In this document: in pieces, positions 51,797-58,740 of the stretch
How the letters are laid out: each line of letters starts with the position of its first letter
Numbering within the stretch: position 1 is the first letter of the stretch
Source: Candidatus Cloacimonadota bacterium
Lineage (GTDB): Bacteria > Cloacimonadota > Cloacimonadia > Cloacimonadales > TCS61
Reading direction: 5' to 3'
Assembly (NCBI GenBank): GCA_030600585.1
Contig: JAUVLU010000014.1
Coordinates: forward strand, 1-58,740
Length of the DNA: 58,740 nt
Program-made: the position numbers and the translations under genes
Notes under the pieces: model-generated
The model's database searches: none
Told to the model about the DNA's origin: nothing
The model's input: the letters and a program-made list of their open reading frames with translations, nothing else

Positions 51797-51934
51797 ATGC
51801 TCGATAACGAAACAAAAAGGAGAATAGACACAGCTCGGAACATCCTCGTTAGAAAAGTTCCCGATCCGAAATCTCAGGTGGAACAGATCACAATTGCTCT
51901 TATCTTCGATGTTGAACTTTTAGAAATAAAATAA
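51797..51934 (+). pseudogene. Chimeric remnant: hsdM N-terminus joined to FKBP C-terminus (45 aa)
   Basis: Codons 1-33 read MLDNETKRRIDTARNILVRK, then VPDPKSQVEQITI, which is how type I restriction N6-adenine methylases (HsdM-like) begin. From ALIF the sequence switches to FDVELLEIK and a stop, the end of the FKBP gene at 50706. Bases GCTCTTATCTTCGATGT are shared at the join, so recombination through this short identity is likely. The product cannot be a methylase. Confidence 0.75.
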
Positions 51935-51960
51935 TTAAGATTTCTGCATTATTGTTATAA

Positions 51961-52026
51961 ACCTTCGCAATGGTTGGTTGGATTCGGGAAACCGTTCCAA
52001 AGGTTTTCAACCGTTTGGAAGGTTAC
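51961..52026 (+). repeat. Dispersed hairpin repeat, copy 1
   Basis: CCTTCGCAATGGTTGG is followed by AACCGTTCCAAAGGTTTTCAACCGTTTGGAAGGTT-type arms (two nested inverted halves). It is repeated at 56909-56968. Confidence 0.8.
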
Positions 52027-52213
52027 CCTGCTTGGATACGCCGTTAAAAAAAACAAAAAAAGACAAATTCTTCTTTAATAATTAATGTCTTGACGCAATC
52101 TAATTCATTATAAAATTTCTGTAACTAAATGAAGATCAAATTAAAATGAATTATTTGGAAAGATAAAAGTGAGATATAAATTTGAGAAAATACGGGAAAA
52201 ATGGAGGCGAAAA

Positions 52214-53890
52214 ATGAAAAAGCAAGTGTTTCTAATAATATTCATTAGTATTTTGGGATTAAATCTTTATGCACAACTTATTCCCGATGACAACTTTAAA
52301 GCAAAAATTAATCAAAATCTTGGTCAACCACCGGAATATGAACCAACGATTGAAGACCTAAATGGGATAACCGGTACATTGATGGCATTTTTAGCTGGTA
52401 TATCATCAATTGAAGGGGCACAATATTTAATTAATGTAACTTCTCTTGATTTATTTTTTAATCAAATTGATGATATTTCTCCTATTTCTGGGTTAACCAA
52501 TTTGATATCTCTTCAATTATTTGATAATCAAATCAGTGATATTTCCGCTGTTTCTGGATTGAACAATTTAACTTCTCTTAACTTAAAGGAAAATCAAATT
52601 AGTGATATTTCTGCTGTTTCCGGATTGAACAGTTTGAATTTTCTTTATTTAGATGAAAATCAAATTAATGACATCTCTGCTGTCTTTGAATTGAGCAATT
52701 TGACTTATCTTGATTTAAGTGAAAACCAAATTAATGATATTTCTCCTGTTTCTGGATTAACAAATTTGACATCTCTTCATTTATATGATAATCAAGTCAG
52801 TGATATTTCTGCGGTTTCTGATTTAATTAATTTGACTTCTCTTGGCTTATCCTCTAATCAAATCAGTGATATTTTGGCGGTTTCTAATTTAACTAATTTG
52901 AATTATCTTAATTTAGGTGTTAATCAAATCAGTGATATTTCGGCAGTTTCCGGATTGACTAATTTGATTGGTCTTATTTTAGGTGTTAATCAAATCAGTG
53001 ATATTTCTGCAGTTTCTGGATTAATCAATTTAACAACTCTTAATTTAGGTGGTAATCAAATCAGTGATATTTCAGCTATCTCCAATTTGACGAATTTGTT
53101 TTTACTATATATTTATGATAATCAAATCAGTGATATTTTTGCTCTTGTTGAGAATACTGGTTTGGGCTTTGAGGATAATTTATTTATTAATGATAATTAT
53201 CTTTCTCAGGAAGCACTCGATGTTCACATTCCGATTTTGGAAGATAGAGGATTTGAAGTGTTAGTTTATTCATCAAATCCAAATGTTTACGCTGCTTGTT
53301 ATCCTAATCCTGCTCGGAATGCAATAGAAGTTCCAATAAATACTACTTTGGAATGGTGCGGAAATTTTCCAACTCGGGAAGTAACTTATGATGTATGGTT
53401 AGGAGAGACAAGTGAAAACCTACTAAATGTTGGTACGGGTACAGCTGTCAACAACACACTTTATTCGTTTACTCCAAACTTGAATGAAGATACAGATTAT
53501 TGGTGGCGAGTAAGAGCAATTACAGAAACCGATACAATATGGAGTGGTTTATGGCATTTTGCTGTTGGAAATTCAATTTCAACCGATGATGAAATCTACT
53601 CTTTAAAAACCTCTCAAATAGTTGGAAATTTTCCTAATCCTTTCAACCCATCCACAACAATTTCTTTTTCAGTAACACAAAATTCCGATTTTGTGACTCT
53701 TGAAATTTACAACATAAAAGGTCAAAAAATCAAGACTTTAACTAATAATTTGTTTACTCAAGGTACACATTCCATAATTTGGAACGGAGATGATAAAAAT
53801 GGAGCATCTGTTAGTTCTGGAATTTATTTTTATAAATTGTTTGTTAATGGTAAAGCCAAAGCAGTTAAGAAATGTCTACTGTTGAAATAA
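52214..53890 (+). CDS. Secreted leucine-rich-repeat protein with C-terminal sorting domain (558 aa)
   Basis: A signal peptide (VFLIIFISILGLNLYA) leads to ten 22-residue LRR units (about residues 88-307; consensus ISAVSGLTNLTSLNLxxNQISD) of the internalin type. An Ig/fibronectin-like domain (about 350-450, TTLEWCGNFPTREVTYDVWLG to YWWRVRAITETDTIWSGLWHF) follows. The C-terminal FPNPFNPSTTISFSV...GIYFYKLFVNGKAKAVKKCLLLK is the T9SS/FlgD-like sorting domain typical of FCB bacteria. It is probably exported and attached at the surface for binding proteins or glycans. GGAGG precedes the ATG at 52214. Confidence 0.9.
   Translation: MKKQVFLIIFISILGLNLYAQLIPDDNFKAKINQNLGQPPEYEPTIEDLNGITGTLMAFLAGISSIEGAQYLINVTSLDLFFNQIDDISPISGLTNLISLQLFDNQISDISAVSGLNNLTSLNLKENQISDISAVSGLNSLNFLYLDENQINDISAVFELSNLTYLDLSENQINDISPVSGLTNLTSLHLYDNQVSDISAVSDLINLTSLGLSSNQISDILAVSNLTNLNYLNLGVNQISDISAVSGLTNLIGLILGVNQISDISAVSGLINLTTLNLGGNQISDISAISNLTNLFLLYIYDNQISDIFALVENTGLGFEDNLFINDNYLSQEALDVHIPILEDRGFEVLVYSSNPNVYAACYPNPARNAIEVPINTTLEWCGNFPTREVTYDVWLGETSENLLNVGTGTAVNNTLYSFTPNLNEDTDYWWRVRAITETDTIWSGLWHFAVGNSISTDDEIYSLKTSQIVGNFPNPFNPSTTISFSVTQNSDFVTLEIYNIKGQKIKTLTNNLFTQGTHSIIWNGDDKNGASVSSGIYFYKLFVNGKAKAVKKCLLLK
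52475..53134 (+). repeat. 66-bp tandem repeat encoding LRRs
   Basis: Ten in-frame 66-base units with strong DNA similarity (AATCAAATCAGTGATATTTC recurs). Such homogeneity allows unit gain or loss. Confidence 0.85.
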
Positions 53891-53934
53891 AAATAAAGCT
53901 GCTAGCAAAAGCACCCACATTCAGATTGAGAGAA

Positions 53935-54020
53935 AATGAGAAGAGCCCGCCAGAGGCGGGCAAGCGTGGCAGGTTCTAAACATTAACCAACCTTCCGCTT
54001 CGCTTCAGGTTGATTAATGG
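53935..54020. repeat. Dispersed repeat with GC hairpin
   Basis: GCCCGCC-AGA-GGCGGGC (53945-53961) is followed by GTGGCAG, ATTAACCAAC, TTCCGCTTCGCTTCAG and a closing GTTGATTAAT that pairs with the ATTAACCAAC part. The related block is at 18834-18918. Confidence 0.6.
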
Positions 54021-54048
54021 CGGCAAAAATTAATTAAGGAGTAAATGT

Positions 54049-54423
54049 ATGAAAACAATTGTAATCATAATATTCAGTTTAGTATTATTGATTTCATGTT
54101 CAAATGATATCACAAAACCAGATTTTGAAGACATAGTTCGGGTAACAAGTGAACACTATGCTGGTGTTTTTCCGAATCCCAACAATGGAGAGTTTATAAT
54201 TAGTTTCTATTTACTACAGAATGCACACATAAAAATCGTAATATTAAATTCTCAAAATGAAACGGTCCGACATTTAGCGGATGGGGATTTTGAAGCGAAT
54301 TATTATTACTATTATTGGGATTGTAAAGATGATGATGATAACATGGTTTGTTCAGGAATTTATTATGTGAAGTTCAATGTAAATGGCTTTCTATTCCGCG
54401 AAGGTATGTGTTTCTTAAAATAA
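54049..54423 (+). CDS. Lipoprotein with FlgD/sorting-like domain (124 aa)
   Basis: The lipobox LVLLISCS gives Cys17. The rest is one beta-sandwich domain, VFPNPNNGEFIISFYLLQNAHIKIVILNSQNETV ... YWDCKDDDDNMVCSGIYYVKFNVNG, the same pattern as the C-terminal domain of the LRR protein but without cargo. AAGGAG precedes the ATG. It is 12 bases from the PorV-like barrel gene, so the two may interact at the outer membrane. The role is inferred. Confidence 0.8.
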   Translation: MKTIVIIIFSLVLLISCSNDITKPDFEDIVRVTSEHYAGVFPNPNNGEFIISFYLLQNAHIKIVILNSQNETVRHLADGDFEANYYYYYWDCKDDDDNMVCSGIYYVKFNVNGFLFREGMCFLK

Positions 54424-54435
54424 TTAGGAGAATTT

Positions 54436-55527
54436 ATGATAAAAAAAATTATATTAGCAATTACATTTAGTTCGATCTCATTATTACTTTTTAGTTATGC
54501 TGCTTATGCGTGCCCATTCTTAATATTTAATCAATCTCTCTCCAATGCAGCTTTTGGTTTAGAGAGTGGAACAGCTGATATACGACATCTTGATGCATCA
54601 TCATTTTTAAATAATCCTGCAAAACTTGGTTTGATCAGAGGATTTAGGATTAATTACAGCAACTCAGATTACTATTTTGCAAAATATAACATAATGAAAA
54701 TAGCTTTTAATTATAAAGGTATTGGCATCTCTTTACCAATGTATAATTTTGAGAATTTCAAATTTAAACGTGAGAACTTTGGTTACAAGATAGAACACCC
54801 TATACAATTTCTCTCTGATGAAAATGGAAATTTATTAGCAACATTTATACCTGTAGAAAGTGTTCTTTCTTTTTCAATAGGGATTGATTCTTCAACTCTT
54901 TTCAATAATGAAGAATTATTTTTAAATTCATTTAATTTCTATTTTGGTTCTACTGTTAATTTAATAAAAAGTCAAATTGCACCTCCTGCAATGGGGGAAT
55001 CAAATTATATCGGAATTGGAAATTGTACATTTTTTAATTTTGGATCTTTAGTTACCTACAAACCACCTACAATACAAAAGCAAAATTCTAAATTGATGTT
55101 TGCATTGGGTACAAAAACCGTTGTTGGGAATAATATGCACTATGTTAATGAGAGTCAAGATGATCCATTACCACAATATACATCTATTGGGTTCTCTTCA
55201 GATTATTCAGCTTTTGGAATTCACCCTTATTTTAAAGAGACACGTGAGAAATACCACATTTATAGTAGTATTGATTTTAGAAAATATAGTATAGACAGGT
55301 TAGTAATTGGCAGTGGAATCGAATTAGGTTATTTAGATTTATTATCATACAGATTAGGCTATACATTCTATTCGGATAGTAAAACTTATGGTGTATCACA
55401 TTCATTGGGTCTTAATGTTATTCTAAATAGTGGTTTCGGGTTTAGTACTAATTATTTAACTATGTTAGGTGACAATGAATTAGGATATAAAGACAGACTG
55501 GATTTTTCGTTAAAATATGTTTTTTAA
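54436..55527 (+). CDS. PorV/PorQ-like outer membrane barrel protein (363 aa)
   Basis: A signal peptide (IILAITFSSISLLLFSYAAYA) is followed by FNQSLSNAAFGLESGTADIRHLDASSFLNNPAKLGLIRG, the start pattern of PorV/UPF0164 FadL-like barrels (A-F-G ... N-P-A). The remainder is strands rich in Tyr, Phe and Gly, ending DRLDFSLKYVF with a terminal Phe as expected for BAM substrates. PorV works in type 9 secretion; whether this copy does is unproven. It is coupled with the lipoprotein upstream. Confidence 0.75.
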   Translation: MIKKIILAITFSSISLLLFSYAAYACPFLIFNQSLSNAAFGLESGTADIRHLDASSFLNNPAKLGLIRGFRINYSNSDYYFAKYNIMKIAFNYKGIGISLPMYNFENFKFKRENFGYKIEHPIQFLSDENGNLLATFIPVESVLSFSIGIDSSTLFNNEELFLNSFNFYFGSTVNLIKSQIAPPAMGESNYIGIGNCTFFNFGSLVTYKPPTIQKQNSKLMFALGTKTVVGNNMHYVNESQDDPLPQYTSIGFSSDYSAFGIHPYFKETREKYHIYSSIDFRKYSIDRLVIGSGIELGYLDLLSYRLGYTFYSDSKTYGVSHSLGLNVILNSGFGFSTNYLTMLGDNELGYKDRLDFSLKYVF

Positions 55528-55665
55528 GGTTCTAATAGAATGTGTTATGAAAGTAGAATTATTGCCACTAACAAGTGTGTTCTGCGGTTCAGTCTCGTGG
55601 TTTGTTTCGTCTGATCCGGCAGGCTCTAACCATAAAATTTTAATAAAATTAACAGGAGTTTAATT

Positions 55666-56877
55666 ATGAAAAGCACAAAATTATTATTGTTAATATCGAT
55701 TCTATTTTCCGTTCAATTATTATCTGTTGAAGTGGATTCACTATTTCTGGGGAATGTTGGTCAATACCGAACATTATATCTAAAGAACGATAACATTTTT
55801 TATGGAGAGATACTGAAGATCAATGAAGATGGTTCGGTTCAGATCGATACAAAAGAGGGAATACTTACAATTCCGTGCAGTGAGATTCTGGAAGAGACGT
55901 TGAAAGTGAAGAAGAATAACGGTACAACCTATTCCGGTAAGCTGCTTGGAGAAGATGAAGTATTCATCGACATCGAAACCGATTATGGTAATGTAACGGT
56001 GAACAAAGGTGATATTAAAGATCTGAAGCGTTTCTTCGGTGGTAAACGAGAAAAGGTGATTCAGCAAAAGATATTCTTCGCCGGAGAAGAACAGATCACG
56101 GATCTGTTTGGCGATCCAACTGCTTTTGTTTTACCGCCCTACGCTTTTTATATCTCCGGATTCTCGATGGGATACGGATTTTCCAACAGATTTCATCTGT
56201 ATTCCAAGATAACAAATAATTTGAATGAAGACTTGAACTTATCCTGCCGCTATATCCTGTTCAAAAAGAATATTGGTGCAAAGAAAGTGCATTTTGCTAC
56301 TCAGGTTAAGATTTTTTCTAACCATGATATGAATAAAGAATATGGAAAATATTATGATGAATGTGATATTGACGGATCATCTGATGATGATGTTATGGAT
56401 GAACTTTATGGGAAAGATAACCGTCAATTTTATTGGGAAGCTTCTTTTATTTACAGCTTCCGAAATCCATTAAAATCGGGTAGAGGAAATTGGGGATTTC
56501 ATACCGGTGTCACAATAGACCAACTTTTATTTGAAAAACCGGTTACACAATCTGAGTATTCGGATAATTTAGAAGGTGGTTTTTCCGATTCTCAATTCCA
56601 TTCATATAGAGTCTATGCCGGCTTCGATTATGACCTGAGCAAAAGAATAAAGTTCATAAGTCTGGTCTTTTATGATCCGGGAAACCGTTACCAAACGCTT
56701 GGGGAATCAATAGCAAATTATTTTACGAATAGTTTTGTACAGGATGGTCATGTCGGTGAGAGAAAACCTCTCGATTTTGATTTCGGTATTACCTTTACAC
56801 CTAACGAAACCTTACGAATCGGCTTCCATTTCCAAAATCCGTTCCTAACAGTATATTGGAAGTTCCTGGATTATTGA
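55666..56877 (+). CDS. Hypothetical exported protein with barrel-like C-terminus (403 aa)
   Basis: A signal peptide (LLLLISILFSVQLLSVE) is followed by two small strand-rich repeats (TLYLKNDNIFYGEILKINEDGSVQIDTKEGILTIPCSEI and TTYSGKLLGEDEVFIDIETDYGNVTVNKGDI, about residues 35-118), which resemble Sm/SH3-like modules. The C-terminal two thirds look like an outer membrane barrel, ending FLTVYWKFLDY. The family is not recognised. AGGAG precedes the ATG. Confidence 0.65.
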   Translation: MKSTKLLLLISILFSVQLLSVEVDSLFLGNVGQYRTLYLKNDNIFYGEILKINEDGSVQIDTKEGILTIPCSEILEETLKVKKNNGTTYSGKLLGEDEVFIDIETDYGNVTVNKGDIKDLKRFFGGKREKVIQQKIFFAGEEQITDLFGDPTAFVLPPYAFYISGFSMGYGFSNRFHLYSKITNNLNEDLNLSCRYILFKKNIGAKKVHFATQVKIFSNHDMNKEYGKYYDECDIDGSSDDDVMDELYGKDNRQFYWEASFIYSFRNPLKSGRGNWGFHTGVTIDQLLFEKPVTQSEYSDNLEGGFSDSQFHSYRVYAGFDYDLSKRIKFISLVFYDPGNRYQTLGESIANYFTNSFVQDGHVGERKPLDFDFGITFTPNETLRIGFHFQNPFLTVYWKFLDY

Positions 56878-56908
56878 ATAAACCTTGCGAATGGTCGAGT
56901 TAGCGAGA

Positions 56909-56968
56909 ACCTTCGCAATGGTTGGATTAAAAAACCGTTCCAAAGATTTTCAACCGTTTGGAAGGTTA
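56909..56968 (+). repeat. Dispersed hairpin repeat, copy 2
   Basis: It matches 51961-52026 over most of its length. It extends to the stop codon of the convergent nitronate monooxygenase gene. The two copies bracket the surface-protein block. Confidence 0.8.
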
Positions 56969-58081
56969 CGTTAATGCAATCTTTTTTCCCTGCAATTTTG
57001 AAACTGCTTCCTCAAATTCAACTCGAAGAGATTCCATCAATTCTTTCACAGAAACTATCTGCTTGATCCTATAAGCATTGGCGCCTGCAAAACTGAAGCC
57101 ATTGGTTAAATTTCCTATCTTTGCCTTCATTAATGCGTCTGCAATACAATATAATGATTCTTTCATGTTGCATGTCTTCAAGCATTTCCAAGGACAATTG
57201 AACGGCATCTTAATCCCTGATGTTACATCTTTTAAGAATTTATTGATTATTGCTCTTCCGGGCAGTCCAACCGGACTTTTGATAATTCCAATATCTTCTA
57301 TGTTACAATTCACAAACTGCTCTTTAAATTTGATATTTGCATCGCATTCATGTGTTGCCACAAAACGCGTTCCCATTTGCACTCCTGCAGTTCCCATCTC
57401 AAGGAATTTATGAATATCCTCTCCATCGAAGATCCCGCCGGCAGCAATAACCGGAATATCTTTGCTAAAACGTTGTTTGAAAGGCTCAATAATTTTGATA
57501 ACATCCGGTATTATATTTTCCAGTGCATAATGCGGGTCGTTTATCTGTTGTAGTTTGAAACCAAGATGACCACCCGCTTTGGGTCCTTCTACCACTACTG
57601 CATCGGGAATATAATTGTATTTCTTTTCCCAACTGCGGAAGATCAAATTTGCTGCTCGATCCGAAGATACGATTGGAACTATTTTGGTTTTTACTTCTTT
57701 TAAATATTCTAATGAAAGATTTCCCGGAATTTTAAGCGGTAATCCGGCTCCTATAAACAGGATATCGATCTTTTCTTCGATAGCTGTTTTAACAATATCG
57801 TCATAATCGGATACTGCGACCATAATATTAAGTCCGATCACACCATCTGACATTGCCTTTGCCTTACGTATTTCATTTTGCAGGGAAATCAAATTCTGCT
57901 TACGGTAATTCTTTCTGTTTGTCTGGTTCAGCAAGCCCAAACCAACCGATGATATAACACCGATCCCACCCTCATTCGCTGTTGCAGAAGCTAAACCCGA
58001 CATAGAAATTCCTACTCCCATTCCACCTTGAATTATGGGAATCCGTGCAATTAATTCACCTATTTTTAATTTTGGAAACAA
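56966..58081 (-). CDS. NAD(P)H-dependent flavin oxidoreductase / nitronate monooxygenase family (371 aa)
   Basis: An FMN-dependent TIM-barrel enzyme of the 2-nitropropane dioxygenase/YrpB class. IPIIQGGMGVGISMSGLASATANEGGIGVIS opens the barrel, PDAVVVEGPKAGGHLGFK holds the conserved His, and IPVIAAGGIFDGEDIHKFLEMGTAGVQMGTRFVATHE is the phosphate-binding region. A Cys-rich insert (MPFNCPWKCLKTCNMKESLYC) occurs at about residues 295-315. FabK-like enoyl reductases share the fold, so the substrate is uncertain. It starts with TTG, preceded by GGAGG. Confidence 0.85.
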   Translation of the reverse strand: MFPKLKIGELIARIPIIQGGMGVGISMSGLASATANEGGIGVISSVGLGLLNQTNRKNYRKQNLISLQNEIRKAKAMSDGVIGLNIMVAVSDYDDIVKTAIEEKIDILFIGAGLPLKIPGNLSLEYLKEVKTKIVPIVSSDRAANLIFRSWEKKYNYIPDAVVVEGPKAGGHLGFKLQQINDPHYALENIIPDVIKIIEPFKQRFSKDIPVIAAGGIFDGEDIHKFLEMGTAGVQMGTRFVATHECDANIKFKEQFVNCNIEDIGIIKSPVGLPGRAIINKFLKDVTSGIKMPFNCPWKCLKTCNMKESLYCIADALMKAKIGNLTNGFSFAGANAYRIKQIVSVKELMESLRVEFEEAVSKLQGKKIALT

Positions 58082-58149
58082 TATTTACCTCCATAAATAT
58101 TCTATTTGACCATTTTCATTTCTTTGATCGAATTATAAATATAAAAAAT

Positions 58150-58722
58150 CTAACGGTTTGCAATGCCGTTAAAAATTACATCGAGCATATCATTACTCTC
58201 TTCCACCGGATCATAGTCTTTGGCTTCAATAAATAGAGGAAACTCTAATCCTTTAATAGCAATTGTTATCATTCGAGAGATAACAACAACATCATCAACA
58301 TCGAAGCTATTCTGCTCGATTCCTTCTTTAAGTATATTTTTTAGAACTGTGTTTTCATATTCGTAGAAATCTTTTCTCGCTTCCTCTACGAATAAATAAT
58401 GATCGAGATACTCATCAGTAAGAGTTGAATAAAATTTACTTAGATCCTGCAGGTGAGTCATCCTGGTGATAACATAAGCCCTAATTTTATTTTCCGGTGT
58501 ATCTGCACTATTAACTGCGTCATCCAATTTCTGTTGGAAATTTACAGTATCTTTACGGATAACTTCAGCAAAGATGTCATCTTTACTTTTGAAATAATAA
58601 TAGACGGAAGATTTTCCCATATGCGCTTTTTTGGCAATATCTTCCATTGTGGTTTTGAGGAAGCCATACTGCGCAAAAAGCTGTTCTGCAATTTCAATTA
58701 TCCTCTTTTTTTTATCATCCAT
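58150..58722 (-). CDS. TetR/AcrR-family transcriptional regulator (190 aa)
   Basis: An N-terminal TetR helix-turn-helix (about residues 3-50: KKKRIIEIAEQLFAQYGFLKTTMEDIAKKAHMGKSSVYYYFKSKDDIFAEV) is followed by an all-helical ligand/dimer domain. ATG 58722 has AAAGGG 7 bases upstream; a GTG at 58728 is in frame. It probably represses nearby genes, perhaps itself and the adjacent oxidoreductase, which lies 68 bases downstream on the same strand. Confidence 0.92.
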   Translation of the reverse strand: MDDKKKRIIEIAEQLFAQYGFLKTTMEDIAKKAHMGKSSVYYYFKSKDDIFAEVIRKDTVNFQQKLDDAVNSADTPENKIRAYVITRMTHLQDLSKFYSTLTDEYLDHYLFVEEARKDFYEYENTVLKNILKEGIEQNSFDVDDVVVISRMITIAIKGLEFPLFIEAKDYDPVEESNDMLDVIFNGIANR

Positions 58723-58740
58723 TTTCACACCCTTTAGTTC

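Noticed and set aside
50731-51815. Minus-strand frames with repeated VESLWDS peptides
   Set aside because: They are translations of the REP array units; no ribosome sites and the same peptide appears in each unit.

Overview
The window comes from a low-GC, Gram-negative-type bacterium. The outer-membrane barrels, meso-diaminopimelate-type peptidoglycan genes, PorV-like barrel and C-terminal sorting/FlgD-like domains with an NPFNPST motif point to the FCB superphylum. Candidatus Cloacimonadota is the closest fit I can suggest from memory; a search would be needed to confirm it. selD contains an in-frame UGA followed by a SECIS-like hairpin, so the organism very probably uses selenocysteine.

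Layout. 1-7.2 kb is accessory DNA: a GIY-YIG protein, a large unknown protein with a HEPN-like RX4H motif, a TonB-receptor-like protein with a small barrel partner, a SIR2-like NAD-binding protein and a three-gene operon of unknowns. Imperfect direct repeats flank the first 5.2 kb. 7.4-11.6 kb holds selD (selenoprotein form), an S24/XRE repressor, a DUF2809 membrane protein, a small hidden ORF and a lipoprotein/LysM pair. 11.6-16.5 kb is a housekeeping operon (7TM-HD phosphodiesterase, YbeY, CNNM/CorC transporter, DUF3108, VanZ-like). 16.5-26.2 kb is mostly minus strand: a Cys-rich unknown and dapA; trmL, a solute-binding lipoprotein, an MlaE permease and dnaB; then type-4 UDG, rpoZ, gmk and gcvH; then a receiver-PAS-HD-GYP regulator preceded by a truncated receiver copy.

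26.2-30.2 kb is a second accessory island: hairpin-rich spacer, mobile mystery protein A/B (XRE plus Fic) behind three operators at exact 33-bp spacing, and a minus-strand cluster with a DUF6602-type nuclease-like protein and a membrane coiled-coil protein. 30.4-49.05 kb is a complete dcw cluster: mraZ-rsmH-ftsL-ftsI-murEF(fused)-mraY-murD-ftsW-murG-[AbiE-type pair]-murC-murB-ftsQ-ftsA-ftsZ. A toxin-antitoxin-like pair sits inside it with start/stop overlaps, and an intrinsic-terminator-like hairpin lies directly before ftsI.

49.05-52.2 kb is repeat-rich: a 252-bp inverted-repeat element (partial second copy at 18.6 kb), an FKBP gene, a REP-associated IS200-like transposase between two copies of a palindromic repeat array, and a chimeric hsdM/FKBP remnant. 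52.2-56.9 kb encodes surface or secreted proteins (LRR protein with sorting domain, lipoprotein, PorV-like barrel, another barrel), bracketed by two copies of a dispersed hairpin repeat. The window ends with a nitronate monooxygenase-like enzyme and a TetR regulator.
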